Shown: positions 12,310 through 25,105, counted from the first letter of the stretch. The stretch: 64,000 bases of DNA from Pseudorasbora parva (GCF_024679245.1 NC_090184.1:9433547-9497546), one strand, 5' to 3'. The notes: generated by a model not told the origin, from the letters alone. Made by a program: numbers and translations.

Positions 12310-12720
12310 TTAAAGGGACAGTTCACCCTAAAATGAAAATTACCCCATGAGTTACTCACCCATGATACAGATACATGCAGATACAGCCATCATAGGCGTA
12401 TATGACACTCTTCTTTCAGACAAAGACAATCGGAGTTATATTCAAAAATGTCCTGGCTCTTCTAAGCTTTATAATGGCAGTGAATGGCAGCCTAAAATTT
12501 GAAGCTCAAAAAAGTGCATCCATCCATTATAAAAGTGCTCCACATGGCTCCAGGGTTTAATAAAGACCTTCTGAAGCGAACTGATGGGTTTGTGTAAGAA
12601 AAATATCCATATTTAAAACTTTATAAAGTAAAATATATAGTTTCTGGCGGACCGCCATCCATATTCAACTTGCGGAAAAAGCATAACATAACAATGACTT
12701 CAGACGAGTAAGCGTTTTGA
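12310..12720. mobile_element. Truncated TTAAAGGGACAGTTCACCC-type element
   Basis: It opens TTAAAGGGACAGTTCACCCT and contains AAGCTTTATAATGGCAG and a GTAAGAAAAATATCCATATTT stretch, all shared with the fuller copy at 24475-25105. The right terminus was not found; it trails off near ATTCAACTTGCGG. Confidence 0.65.
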
Positions 12721-13199
12721 ACTGCGAAACAAGAGTCCTTGTTAACAATTTACTTTTAAGATTTGAAGTACACTACAAGTGCACACTTCTTTCTCACAAG
12801 GGATCATTATACAGTGAGTAGTGTCCGGTTATCGTGCTGTAAATAAAAAATGTTGTTTTCATTTTTAATCAGAATGTGTAAACAAATGTCTCCTTCTAAA
12901 CATGTTACTATTTGACATGCATATTTTTTAACAGTAGGTATCATGTATATACTGTGCTGTAAGCAGAATGGTAGTGTATTCCATTCCCAACATATCCAAA
13001 AGGGTGGAAAGAGAGTGTCTTATATTACTTCCATTTAATTCGTCTAACTCATGTGAGTGCATTGAGGGATACAGTATTCCATTTATGATCTGTTACATAG
13101 CCCACATTTTGACAAAAGTAGGTTATCCGGTCATTCCATGCAGAAAATGCGCGTGCCGCAGTGCACTGTCTACCGCAACAATAGTTTAATTAGTATTGG

Positions 13200-13445
13200 T
13201 ATGGTGGTGGAGCGTTCTGGTTTTGTTGCGCTGTTTCCAGCTTCTGTATTGAGTCCTCAGTCTGGGCTGCTTTAGCTCTTTCCTGGCGGGTCAATGAGGC
13301 AGAACAGTGTGATTAGACGGCCCAGTGCTGTGGCTGGCTTATTGAACGACCCCGGCTAATTCACTTGACCTGCTCGCCCGAGTCCGCACTCATGAAAAGA
13401 CCAGTGGAGAAGGGCAGGTGTTCTGTAACATTATGTCAGTATGTG
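13200..13445. other. Low-repeat block, candidate conserved non-coding element
   Basis: G+C-balanced sequence with no recognised repeat, running from GGAGCGTTCTGGTTTTGTTG through GGTCAATGAGGCAGAACAG and CGGCTAATTCACTTGACC to ACTCATGAAAAGACC. Motifs include GATTAGA and CTAATTCA homeodomain-like cores. Function is inferred. Confidence 0.35.
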
Positions 13446-13609
13446 TTCTGATCTAGTTTGAGATGTCATGTACAGTAAACTAAAGTTAATATCTCTGCTG
13501 TGAAATGTGCAGTGTGTTTTTTACCACTGAATGGTTAAGTATTTTTGAGTTCCTCACTTAATAAGTATAATGACATGGGTATGACATAGGTATTACAAGG
13601 AGAGGGTGA

Positions 13610-13827
13610 AATATGAGGACATTGGCCATGTCCTCATTTTTCAAAATGCTTATAAATCATACAGGATGAGTTTTTTTTTTTTTTTTTTTTTTGTTGTTGA
13701 GAAAATGCAGAATGTTTCCTGTGTTGGGTAGGTTTAGGGGCAGGGGCAGTGTAGGGGTATAGAAAATATGGTTTGTACGGTATAAAAACCATTACGCCTA
13801 TGGGATGTCCCCACATTTCACAAAAAC

Positions 13828-13917
<90 letters not shown>
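13610..13917. mobile_element. MITE carrying a (GT)n tract, copy 1
   Basis: It includes GGACATTGGCCATGTCCTC, AATGCAGAATGTTTCC, GGGTAGGTTTAGGGG and GGGATGTCCCCAC, and ends in a (GT)n tract at 13831-13917. Related copies at about 17945-18168 and 30485-30732 also end in CA/GT repeats, so the microsatellite appears to travel with the element. Confidence 0.65.
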
Positions 13918-13918
<1 letters not shown>

Positions 13919-14149
13919 TATGTTTATTAATGAAAGAGTTTTGTAAGGAAAACTAGAATAATTTCCATCTTTTAAAAAAAAGTGTGATATTTTAATCCAG
14001 TACTGTATGAACAAACTAAAGAGTAGTGGCTCATAGCTCCAGTATTCATTCTGTACTCTTTGTACCCTCTCTGGCTGTTTCTCGTTTCATTCTGTATCTT
14101 TGTAAGTTACAACCCCCTCAACCACTACCCCTCTTCACCTTCCTCCCTC

Positions 14150-14520
14150 TATCCCTCTCTCGCTCTCTGAAATCTCCCTCTTTTGCTCACGTCCCCGTGC
14201 GCCGCCAGGTCAGTGGCATGCTAACACTTTTGTCAGTGTGATTAATAGCATGCTGGATTGTCGTTAATTCACTGGCTAATGACTAAGACCGGGGCCAGTC
14301 CAGGAGTAATCGGGTGATGTATAGGTGGGGAGTGCTCTCCGAGCCAGAGGTGAAAATCATTTCCCCCAACTCAGATACCGTCGCAAACCCAACCAATGGC
14401 TTTTCCTGTTAATAAAAATTAATGCATTGCTCTCTTTCTCTCTTCTCTGTTATTCCCACTGGGTAACTAAATGAGGCTGTAAAATACACCCAAAACTGAG
14501 ACTTTACTTCTTGGCAGAAT
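14150..14520. other. Low-repeat block, candidate conserved non-coding element
   Basis: The sequence from CACGTCCCCGTGCGCCGCCA to AAATGAGGCTGTAAAATACA lacks recognised repeats. It has clustered homeodomain-type cores (GTGATTAATAG, CGTTAATTCA, GGCTAATGA, AGTAATCGGG) and a CCAATGG box. It is one of the better enhancer candidates by texture, but conservation is untested. Confidence 0.4.
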
Positions 14521-14825
14521 AGAAATGGAAATTAGTATGCAATGTAAGCTCTTCGGGTTCATGATGCTCCATAAGATGGCTCTAATCTTAGTTTGTGAGC
14601 TTATAATCAAAGGCGAAAACTATTGTGCACCTGCTAATATAAAATAAATAAATAAATGATATAACTTTTTGGATAATGTTGAAAACACAGTAATGGTTTA
14701 TTTGTAAAACAAATATTATTATATTAGTTTGTGGGATGGTTGAAATAGAAAAAATATATGCACAGCCATATACACTAATGTTCAACAGTTTGGGGTCTGT
14801 TATATTTTGTTCATGTTTCTGAAAG

Positions 14826-15010
14826 GCCCATTCAAGGCCCGTTTATACTAAGGACGATAGTGCTAACAATAAAGAGCAGTTCTAAAATCGTTGTTAATAT
14901 AAAAAAAAAAAAAAATCCACAACACAATATCGTTGGAATTACTTTCAGAGGGTTTGGTAATGAACGATAAAAACACAGACAGCCAATCAGAATCAATCCA
15001 GCTTGATTAA
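14826..15010. repeat. Dispersed repeat fragment
   Basis: AAGGCCCGTTTATACTAAGG and the downstream CAGCCAATCAGAATCAATCC resemble a cyprinid DNA-repeat arm. It directly precedes the 15.0 kb minisatellite. Confidence 0.35.
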
Positions 15011-15490
15011 TCGACAAACTTATTTTGGATGCGATTAATCACGATTAATCGTTTAGAGAGAACTTAGTGAAGGACTCCTCAAACTTATTTTGGATGCGAT
15101 TAACCGCGGTGGATCTTTTTGACAGCACTAAGTGAAGGACTTTAGATTTTTTTTTTTTTTTATGCGAGTAATCACGATTAATTGTTTTGACAGCACTAAG
15201 TGAAATATTTTAGAAACTGCTTTTTTTTGGGGGGGGGGGGGGTGCGATTAATCACGATTACTTGTTTTGACAGCACAAAGTGAAGAACTCCACAAACATT
15301 TATTTTGGGTGTGATTAATCGCGATTAATCGTTTTGACAGCACTCTAAGTGAAGGGCTTTAGAAACTGTTTTTTTGGGGGGATGCGATTAATCGTGATTA
15401 ATTGTTTTGACAGCAGTAAGTGAATGTTTCCACAAACTTTTATTTTGGATATGATTAATCATGATTAATCGTTTTGGCAGCACTAAGTAA
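15005..15490. repeat. Minisatellite of about seven 70-bp units with ATTAATC palindromes
   Basis: Each unit reads approximately AAACT(T/G)TTTTTTGG, GATGCGATTAATCACGATTA, ATCGTTTTGACAGCACTAAG and TGAAGGACT. GACAGCA recurs at about 66-79 bp spacing. A decayed eighth unit may extend to about 15560. The core is palindromic and holds two TAATC cores per unit. Confidence 0.85.
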
Positions 15491-16397
15491 AGGATTCCAT
15501 AAACTTTTATTCTGAAACCAATTAATTGTGAATAATCTTTCATTTTTATGTGAAGGACTCTGGACTTTTTTGCCAGGAAAATCATAAGGATGTGATGTTT
15601 ACGGCTCCCAAGAGCCTTTCTTCTTTTCAGGGACACTTTAAATGAACAAATGCTTATACAATGCTCAGGATTATACCATTCTGTATTGTAATGCTAATGT
15701 GCCATGCAAAGAAAAGGGATTAGCTCAAACTAGTCTCACGTAGTCAGATCTATTTAGTCTATAGTTTCAAATTACTTAAATTGGAATTAGTCTACCTCAT
15801 CTTTCGACATGATGCCAGTGAATTCCAGAGCTAGTGCAAACATATCTGCATCTCTACGATCAGATGCTTTCTTAACTCCTGCTTTCTCACCACTGTAATT
15901 TTTGTTGTGTGCTTTTTTTTTTTATTATTGAGAGAACATATGTACATATTCATCTAAACATCACTCTCAGCAGCATTGGGATTTTTGATAAAATAGATCC
16001 CTTCAAAGGTATTTCTAAGATTATTTTTGCTTTATCCATGAGTATTTCAGGGCATTGAATCGCATTCAATCTCTTGTATGTTACTTGTGCATGGGTGCGA
16101 ACCAGTTGCCGTCTGCAGTTCACTTAGCAGTCACCGGTGTCGCTAATAACAAAGGTTTCTGAATTCTACAAATAGCTCCTTTCATTTTAATATGAGAAAC
16201 TGTGATGGCAACCATACTCACAAAATTGAATTTTAATATGCTTTTTTTCAAGAAAATAATACTCAGCAAGGATACAATTAAACTGATCAATAGTTATAAC
16301 TACTTAAAGACTTCTAACTTTTGAATATACTTGGTGCTGTGTTGTCACCATTTATTTTCAATACACCCATGTACATACTAATGTTCTGCATAGTGGC

Positions 16398-16421
16398 ATG
16401 ACGATGAGGATGAGGATGATG

Positions 16422-16454
<33 letters not shown>

Positions 16455-16479
16455 ATGATGATGATGAGGATGATGATGG
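16398..16479. repeat. (GAT)n imperfect microsatellite
   Basis: GATGAG, GATGAT and GATTAT triplets over about 80 bp, with several interruptions. Confidence 0.9.
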
Positions 16480-16739
16480 TTATATCTGTACATTCATCTA
16501 TTTCATAGACAATTTAATTAAAATGTATATTCAGGAATCATTCTGATCATGGCTTTAATTTTCAGAAAAACTGATTTTTGAGTAGCCATTGCTTATACGA
16601 CTAATTGCAAATAATCTTGCTTTACTTACAAGAGTGTGTTTAGTGCATTCTCCCCACTGATATAAAATTGCTTTGATTGCAAAGTGGCATAGTGTTTAAA
16701 ATTAGACATTTGATTATTTATTGCTTTCAGGAGTTTAAA

Positions 16740-17140
16740 ATGAATGCTTATCATGGCTTTGGTCTTGCGTGATATACAGTAGCAAGCGAACGAGCAGCAG
16801 TGTTTCTGGAGTAGATGGAGCATATGCTGTTGTGTCATTATCCAGACGTCTGAGACCTTCTGGCACTTATTAGCAAACCTTAGCCTTTTCCTGCATGCGT
16901 CTCCGTCTGCCTCCTCTCTCCCTCTATTTGCCTCTATCTTGCCCCCCATGGGTGATGTTTGCAACTCAATTTGGCAAATGTAAGTTAGTATTGATTATTA
17001 TTAATATTTATCATGTTTGTGAAAATGTCTTTTCCCTGGTGCTATTAATCTGTCGTGTTAATAAATGTCTGCTCAAGGCCTTGCGCTGCTCCCCGGGGAG
17101 CAAGGCAGACTAGAATGGCAATCAGGAGAGGCTGACAGGA
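16740..17140. other. Low-repeat block, candidate conserved non-coding element
   Basis: Non-repetitive sequence just before an (AC)n tract. It holds an NFI-like half site TTTGGCAAAT (16970-16979), GATTATTATTAAT, TGCTATTAATC and CCCCGGGGAGCAAGG. Open frames here have no domain. Enhancer status is inference. Confidence 0.35.
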
Positions 17141-17143
17141 ACG

Positions 17144-17307
<164 letters not shown>

Positions 17308-17944
17308 CCAGGTTCCCGCAGGCCCTAATATGATTTTGGTAACTGATTAGGCTTTGTAAAACCAGGTGTGGGGATTTAAGTCTTCTAATTATGTGCATCA
17401 ATTAAATGCTAAAGGTGTAAGAAATCTTTGTGCTTTGTAGCATGGTGAATATTATTGTACCACCCCATTGTTTTGGTTCATAACTTTGGTTTTACAGCAA
17501 AGGGGTTTACAGTTCTTTCTTTCTTTGTTTCTTTGTTTTATTTATTTTTTATTTAAATTTAACAACTGTGCAAGTGTGAAAATGTCAAAACCACTCAACC
17601 CTAGTTGTTGTCAATATTACTGAGGTGCACAGCACATTGGAGAGAATATCTGTCTTTGCCAATGTAAGTTTGTTCTTTTCTTAATAACTGGCATGGGCAT
17701 AATTAGGGTGATAACTCGGTGCAAAAATAGGGCTTTATATTTTACCGAAATAATGGGATTTAAAGGATACACATAGTTTCTGCCAATCTTGTGTTTATCT
17801 TGAGTATAGAATAGTATTGAATCCTTCATATCACTGAAGAGTCTTTAGTTTTATCATATTTACAAAAGACAGATACGCTGTACAGATTCTTTCTGAAAAC
17901 AGCCAAACTTGTGCAGGGATGCAGTGGGCTAAAGACTCATGAGT

Positions 17945-18168
17945 ACACACACATTTTTTTGTGAATATTGGATTTCACGTTGTACACCCCGCATATTTTA
18001 TCCCCCTTCACTGCCCCTGACACTAAACCTACCCATCATGGGAAACATTCTGCATTTTTACATTTTCAAAAAACACAATGTAGGTGATCTCAGGTTTATG
18101 TTACATTGAGGGGACATTTGGTCCCCACAATGTTATATAAACAAGTACACACACACACACACACACAC
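17945..18168. mobile_element. MITE carrying a (CA)n tract, copy 2 (opposite orientation to copy 1)
   Basis: It contains CACTGCCCCTGACACTAAAC, CTACCCATCATGGGAAACAT, TCTGCATTTTTACATTTTC and GGTCCCCACAATG, ending in (AC)n at about 18146-18168. These are reverse-complement counterparts of the 13.6 kb copy. Confidence 0.6.
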
Positions 18169-18939
18169 TTTAGACTCGTGACCGGGAACCAACAAACACA
18201 CTTGCAGAACTGCGCTGCTGGTCCGGGAAAGCAAACTGCATCCACTGTTTCCTTAACTCTGGGTTATTTGGGAATCTGAACAAGGTTATCTTTCCCTTAC
18301 AAACAGAAACACACTTCTTTAGTGACACTGTTGATTGTGTGGCATAACAACTAAATGACAGCGCTGCCGACGGCTTCCGTAACACCCAACTAAGCTTATG
18401 ATGGGTGTGCTCTTGCTTTCTCTCTGGTTGACATGCACATGCACTTATCTGGGAGAAGTGCCCATACAAGGACTTCCACCTTTTTTTGACCTCATAAAGG
18501 GCCGTACAAAAAAAATAAAAAATAAATAAAAAAAAACTTTCCAAAATGTATTCCAATCCTGTAGGAGTGTATTTGACACGTAAGTACTCTTTTTTGGAAA
18601 TTTTGGCCATGTTTAGCATGGCAATCCAACTCTTTAAAAGTGTAAATAAGTCAGAATGCATAGTGTGTGCACAGGGGGGCTTGAGACTCTGCCTCTTTAA
18701 TCAAATCGCAAGTATATTTTGTTTTTGTATATTTGTGTGGTCACTTGACTGATTTATAAGACTGTACTAACTAACTTTTATTCTATTAGCCAACAATAGC
18801 CCATAATGAACATTTCAAGTGCTGTGCATAACGCGCTCTTTAACAGCATGTGCTGTCTCAGTCCACAGCCTAAGCAATCGCTCTGGTCTTCTCCAATGTG
18901 GTACATCAAGTATAATTTAAATAGTCCTTATTATTCCAA

Positions 18940-19290
18940 CATAATTAAACACTAAACACTATTAAACAATATAAGTCTCCCCCTTATCTAATATTGTCCA
19001 AAAAACACATAAAATATTACTTAAGTTTAACAATTTTACTCTTCTCGTCAAGTCCCAAGCAAAGCATGCTGGGAACTACAGTTTCAGCAAAAATCCTTTT
19101 TGAGTACTTAATTGGTTCACATTCACCCCAATGTAATCTAGTAGATTGCACATTTAAGGGAATTACATTAATCGAAAGCAAAGAAATCAGGTTTAGAAGA
19201 GAAATACAATTTTGTTGCCTAGATAACAAATAACATGATGAAGTAAATTGAAAAATGTGTGTTTTCCAGGGTTTTTTTTTTCAGTGTACA
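18940..19290. repeat. Degenerate MITE-like repeat
   Basis: AAAGCATGCTGGGAACTACAG and TTTTTTTTCAGTGTACATAA resemble parts of the 21.0-21.8 kb element (AAAGCATTCTGAGAAATATAA, TTATAGTGTA). The two open frames on opposite strands here are a by-product of its AT-rich sequence. Confidence 0.4.
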
Positions 19291-19295
19291 TAACC

Positions 19296-19585
19296 TGATT
19301 TCACCAAGTTCAACATGTTCCCGTATCAACATCTTTGTTATTCCAGGAACAACATTCCAATCAACCAATCATATTTGAGGGACAGGTTTACCGTTTACAA
19401 TTTTAGGCTTACAATCAGTGTTAGGTGCTTCTGCGTCAGTTTTAATCATATTATTAGGCATAACTTATGTGTAGGGTAGGTTTGGGGGTAGAGATATATT
19501 TATGAATACATTTTCAGACAGGAATGTTGTTCCTGGATCAACAAAATATGTTTACAAAATCAGGATGTTCACCTGGGACTAGGTG
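19296..19585. mobile_element. Palindromic MITE, 'TTCCTGGATCAAC' family, copy 1
   Basis: It reads TCAACATCTTTGTTATTCCA, GGAACAACATTCCAATCAAC, CAATCATATTTGAGGGACAG and later AATGTTGTTCCTGGATCAAC, AAAATATG. A second copy lies at 22915-23175 with the same order of phrases. Confidence 0.6.
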
Positions 19586-20576
19586 GCTAAATTAATATAA
19601 TAATATATTATGTAATATAGTGCTATATTACAATGACAATATTTTTTTCTGCAAAATTGGGCAGTTTTTTGTGCATAATTAGTGAAACATTTATTTTGCT
19701 CTCAGATGCAGTAGTGGTTTGTGTTCACTGTAGGCTATGCTGCAAAAAATGAGCCAGTGTGATTCATTGAGCTCATGGCTCACATATTCCGTTGAGATGA
19801 AGCTGGTGAAGTGTGCCAGTGCGTCCGGCAGCTCGGCACAGATCATTGTGTATTGACTGTTCAAACAGCCGAGGTGATTGAGGTCACTTACTTCAGCACT
19901 CTCTTCAGACCGCACACATATATTGAGTTTGCTCTGGCCTGCAGAGTATATATACATGCTGACACTGTTAGTGTGTGTGTGTGTGTGTAGACTGCTTGAG
20001 GTGTGAGTACTGTATATCATGCAAAGGTGTAGCAGGCTTATGTACCAGAGTAATATATAATAATATAATATTAGAATAATATGCAATGAAGAATCTTCTC
20101 TTGTTGTAATATTCCCCATGACACCGATCTTTGAGAGAAAGAAAAGTGCTACTTTAAGTGTTATTTGGAAATGTTCCCTGCTGCTTTTACGAGGGAAAAC
20201 AGAGCATGTTTCTGGAAAGCAAAGTTTTTAGGTATAGAAACTCAGAGAAGAGAAAGTCAGCTTTTGATTCAATGGAACATGAGGCTTCTGATGATGACAA
20301 CTTTTTAAAGTGGCCAGGACAGGACCAATTTGAAGCTTTTTCCTTATTTGGAATATCACAATATGTGCTTGTTTTATATTTATCTCCACAAAGTGTCCAC
20401 AAAAAAAATGGATGGAACGGATTGCCTGAATTTTTTGAGTTGTGCCAACTTATTTAGGTTTACAGTGTAGGCCTATACAAGGTTAAGATATACAGTAAGC
20501 TGTGCGCTGAGGAAAACAGACAGTCGGTGCACATCAGCTCAGTCTTTGTCCTTCGTTATTTTTCAGATGTGTTCAT

Positions 20577-20709
<133 letters not shown>

Positions 20710-20950
20710 GGGTATGTGTCTTTCGGTTCGGTTCATATGCACGTCTGTAACATTTGTATGTGTTTTAAATGTAATTTCAAATGTAATGTCCTTCCAAGGA
20801 TGGGACAATATAATTTATTTTCATATACTTTGAAAGTTCATAGATGTTATGAACACATCTGAAAAATAACGAAGGACAAAGACTGAGCTGATGTGCACAG
20901 ACTGTCTGTTTTCCTCAGCGCACAGCTTACTGTATATCTTAACCTTGTAT

Positions 20951-21073
20951 AGGCCTACACTGTAAACCTAAATAAGTTGGCACAACTCATTTAGGCCTAC
21001 ACTGTAAACCTAAATAAGTTGGCACAACTCATTTAGGCCTACACTGTAAACCTAAATAAGTTGGCACAACTCA
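20951..21073. repeat. Three-copy 42-bp tandem repeat
   Basis: The unit reads AGGCCTACACTGTAAACCTA, AATAAGTTGGCACAACTCAT, TT. Two exact copies and a third cut short lie in the right arm; the left arm has only one. Confidence 0.9.
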
Positions 21074-21792
21074 AAAAATTCAGGCAATCCGTTACATCCA
21101 TTTTTTTTAATTAACAAATGTAAAGTTTAATTTAGCAGAACTTTCAGTATTTTATTATTATTTTAGTGCTCATATTTTAATTTCTCTTAACTTCAAATAT
21201 TTGAATTAGCTAATTCATACATTGAAATTAAAATGATCGACTTAAATATTTTTAGTAGTGGAAACTTGCCTAGCTTTTACTAGATAGCTAAAAAATGCTA
21301 CCTTGCTAATTGGTAACAAAATGCTTTGATAGCATTAGCATGGTACATTATAATACATTTAACATATCTTTTCTCAAAATAAACTCATGCTACACTTAAC
21401 ACAATGACCCTACAAAAAAACAAGCAAACAAACAAACAAACAAACCAACAAACAACATAACAGACATTCTTCTAATCTAGCATAATAAATCATTAAACAC
21501 TACTAAATCTCACTCTCAATGTCAATCTTGCAAAATTTGTATTATTTTTTAAAAATTCTCTCTCTTTTGAGTGTCATGGCAAAGCATTCTGAGAAATATA
21601 ATTCCTAGCCCAGTTTCAGTTAAATTTAAGTTTGTCTAAGCGAAAAGAAACACGTTCATAATGTTTTGATGGAAAAAAAGAGAAAGTTCTAAAAACTCAT
21701 AAAAGTTAATTTGATTGAACTAATTTGCTTACTTTGAGTTGACACTACTCAAACTATTTAATTATTTTGACTGTTAGGGTTTATAGTGTACT
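21040..21792. mobile_element. Non-autonomous element with TACACTGTAAACC-like ends
   Basis: The left end ACACTGTAAACCTAAATAAG pairs loosely with the inverted right end GGGTTTATAGTGTA. Subterminal CAACTCAAAAAATTC and TTTGAGTTGACACTAC also pair. AT-rich, with no coding capacity. Confidence 0.5.
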
Positions 21793-22199
21793 TAAATTTC
21801 TATTTTGCGTAAAGAATAATCTTGACAGTGAGTCGTTGACTTCATTGAACGACTTTTTAATTTAAAGACAGGCATAATTTGTTATTAAACCACTGAGACA
21901 CTGAAATCACAGAATAATGAACGGCTCACATGTAAAAGAACACAATGATGCGCTTCACATTGTTTTATTTAATAGAATCACAGCCTTCGCAATCTGATAA
22001 TTGCACTGAGCCATAATGCGATTACGCTTTATTACGATTATCATGGTGCAATACGATTAAGCATTTTTTATGTCTATACTTATGTACAAAAAAAATATTA
22101 ATAGTAATAATAGCAAACACCACTAGTTCGATGAGCTGTGAATAAACCTCAAATGTCAATGAGTTTGGAATTTGAACTAAAGATTGAAGCCATATTTAA

Positions 22200-22750
22200 G
22201 AGTTTATTGTTAGATGCCCTAATGAGACTCTAGCCGAGCAGCGCTAGCATAAATTCACTTTTTGAAATGACAGTGAAAATGTATGTAGGTCAAAGGCCTG
22301 AGATCTCTGGACTGATCAGCTCTTCAGGAAGAAGAACACAGAGCATGGCAGTGTCTCCCCTCGACTCTATAGCAGCTTGCAATAATAAAGGCCCCTGTTC
22401 TCCTGCTTAAGTGACGCTTTTACAATTTATCAAATAAATCTGATGCCTTCATGTCTACTGCCCGGCTGCACAGTAGTTTCCAGTGGAATAACAAAGCAGA
22501 ACAAGCGTTTCATTGTGGCCATAGCTCAGAGTAGAGAAGGACCCCCAAGGTGCGAATTAATGATGACGGCTTGATGTAATCAGGATAAACAGTTCAGTAT
22601 GAGAGCGAGAGCAAACAGAGACAGAAGAAGGCACTTCACTTCCGGGAGACATTTTGAACATCAGTGTCCAGCAGAGATCCCTATCCCAGAGAACGTCAGA
22701 TCCTCAGTTTAAAATGCTTCTTTAGTCAGTCCATCCTTCTGGTAGCTTTG
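22200..22750. other. Low-repeat block, candidate conserved non-coding element
   Basis: About 550 bp with no recognised repeat. It includes AGGTCAAAGGCCTGA (22287-22301), close to a DR1 nuclear-receptor site, a run AATAACAAAGCAGAACAAGC with a SOX-like core, and GCGAATTAATGATG. A role as enhancer is inferred from motif content only. Confidence 0.38.
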
Positions 22751-22914
22751 TAGATTTGTGGCATGGAATCTGGTTCATATTGCAGCTAATTCTGGCCAAG
22801 AACCACTCACTTAGAAAGGACGAGACCATCTGACTGACATAGAAACCAACCGACATTTGTCACAATGTTTTGTTTTTACGTGCCCTGTGGTCTTGGAGGT
22901 ACCATAAGGGCAGC

Positions 22915-23175
22915 CAATCAAGTTCCTGGATCAGCATCTTTGTGGATCCTGGAACAAGATTCCACTCAACCAATCAGATTTTAGGGACAGTTTGAAGTTT
23001 ATAGTTCATGTCAAGTTCAGGCGCACAACCAGGGTTGTGTTATTCACCTATCATTTCCCTTTAATTTTAGAGATTTATGGTTTATGGATAGGGCAGAAAT
23101 GATTAGGAGAAAAAACTCAGGCAAGAATGTTGTTCCAGGATCCACAAAATACTTACTTGGCAAAATCACAGCAGC
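22915..23175. mobile_element. Palindromic MITE, 'TTCCTGGATCAAC' family, copy 2
   Basis: It carries AGTTCCTGGATCAGCATCTT, CCAATCAGATTTTAGGGACA and AATGTTGTTCCAGGATCCAC, AAAATAC, paralleling 19296-19585. Confidence 0.6.
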
Positions 23176-23309
23176 CAATCACATCTGAACAGAAGATGGA
23201 TCAAAAAGTCAGTCCATAGATTTTGGCCGGTCCGTTGGGTTGCCATCTGAGATTAAGTTTTCACACCTGGCTCGATTGGAGCATTTGTTTCACTACCATG
23301 TGTGTTTTC

Positions 23310-23560
23310 TCCTTTAGGGGCCGTTTACACAAAACCCTTTTCCACTAAAAACTGAAAACTTTGTATGTGTTTTGGCTGTTCATTTACATGAAAACTGCAT
23401 TATGGGGCCTGCAAATGTAAACTTAAAAGAAACGGATTTCAAAGTGCACGTTTTTACAAACGATAAGCTACGTAAGCTACAAATTCGAGATCACCTGAAC
23501 AAGGAAGTTCAAGCCCAATTAAAAAAGAATTCTGTGGTGTGAACGGACTGACCAATGGAC
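23310..23560. repeat. Dispersed DNA-repeat fragment
   Basis: GGGGCCGTTTACACAAAACC and GTGTTTTGGCTGTTCATTTA match the opening of a common cyprinid repeat. The far end was not located. Confidence 0.45.
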
Positions 23561-24474
23561 AGCCAAAACTGTTATAGAGAATCTATATCATAATTCACAA
23601 TGGGAAATGTGTTGCGTTTACAGCAGCGGCTAACTTGTTAATCCATCTTGATGATGCTATGAGGAACATAAACCGGTTTACTCTGACCAATGAGAGGACA
23701 GTTTCACTCGCATGTGACTTGCATAAACACATTTTGGCATGTTTTGAAATATTTCCTTCAAAGCGAACCGAGCCAAGAAGCAACACTGTAACACTTTATG
23801 TCCATGTTTTTTGAACAAAGAGAATTATATGTCAGACAATTTCTGAAAACTTCCCATTTGGAGTCCTAAGCAACATGTAGTATGTTTGTGAAAATGTTCT
23901 CTTGGTTCTGATGTTTTGTTCATCACAATTAAGTCCTTTAAACGCCATTTAAATCACTCTTCTAGTGTAGCTATCTGTTAGTCCAGCCTTTTTAACTGGA
24001 GTATTTAATAGATTTTCCAACCCTTTCTATGGTTGTTGAAAATTTACTCGGGTCATATGCCAAAAATGAGAAGGGGAAAAAAGTTTTAATGGTTTGAAAA
24101 CACTTTTGATTCTTGCAAACAGCACCAGATAGGCAGTGGTTATAAAACTTTAACTGATCTGTGAAAAGGGGAAGCTACTACTGGGCCACATGTTCTTAAG
24201 TTAATTGCCTGGCTGCTTTGAGACTCCAATGAAAGTCTGATCATTAAAGAAATTGGTAAAACATTTCTTTGCCCTCAAAATCGCAAGATGACGCATGATC
24301 TGTTTTAAAAGCTTTTCATTTTTATTTATTTTCTACTGTGGAGGTTTTATATAATACATTCCCTGATTAAAAAGCTTCCATGGGAAGCTAGGGCATCTTT
24401 AGATTTAAATACATAGTTAATAATTCTATCCTAAATTACCCTCATGTCATTCTAAAACCAAAATACTTATTTAT

Positions 24475-25105
24475 TTCACCCAAAAATGAAAATTAGCTCA
24501 TGACTTTATTCACCCTGGCTAATCCTGGCTAATCCAAGCTTTATAATGGCAGGGATTGTTGCTCAGTTTTGTGACGGTTTTGTTTATCAAATAACGTGCT
24601 CCCCACGGCTCTTGGGGGTTAATGAAGGCCTTTTGAAGTGAATCGTTGCATTTGTGTAAGAAACATATCCATATTTCAAACTTTTTTATTAAAGTTCCGG
24701 ACGATCGCCCTCCGTGGAAAAGTTTGCCTTCTTGGAGTTCAAGATGCGTAATCGACATCTGCCTAGCGTACCTGTTAGCGTAAACCTTTGAACTGCAGAG
24801 GCACTTTCAACACTTTTTCCATAAACTGAAAACCAAAGGCGATCAGCCGAAAAGCTATTTTATAAAAATGTATAATGGCATAAAGTCATTTATTAATCTC
24901 CCGAAGCAGTGTGGAGCACATTATTTGACGGACAGATGCATTTTTATGGACTTCAAAAACAAAGCAACAATCCCTGCCATTATAAAGCTTGGATTAGCCA
25001 GGACTTTTTTAATATAACTTTTATTCGCCTGAAAGAAGAATGTGATCTCTTGAGGGTGAGTTAATCATAGGCTAATTTTCCTTTTTGGGTGAACTGTCCC
25101 TTTAA
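24475..25105. mobile_element. Fold-back element ending in GAACTGTCCCTTTAA
   Basis: Left arm sequence (GCTAATCCAAGCTTTATAAT, GGCAGGGATTGTTGC at about 24530-24560) is inverted in the right arm (GCAACAATCCCTGCCATTAT, AAAGCTTGGATTAGCC at about 24964-24999). The right end is GGGTGAACTGTCCCTTTAA. The left terminus is degenerate (TTCACCCAAAAATGAAAATT). It has no coding capacity. Confidence 0.75.

Noticed and set aside
15005..15490. CRISPR-like array of regularly spaced palindromic repeats
   Set aside because: The genome is vertebrate, units are contiguous without unique spacers, and the repeats are a decayed minisatellite.
18170..18661. 163-codon minus-strand frame
   Set aside because: The longest frame in the window, but it spans a low-complexity A/T run and has no known domain; chance openness in AT-rich intron is likelier.
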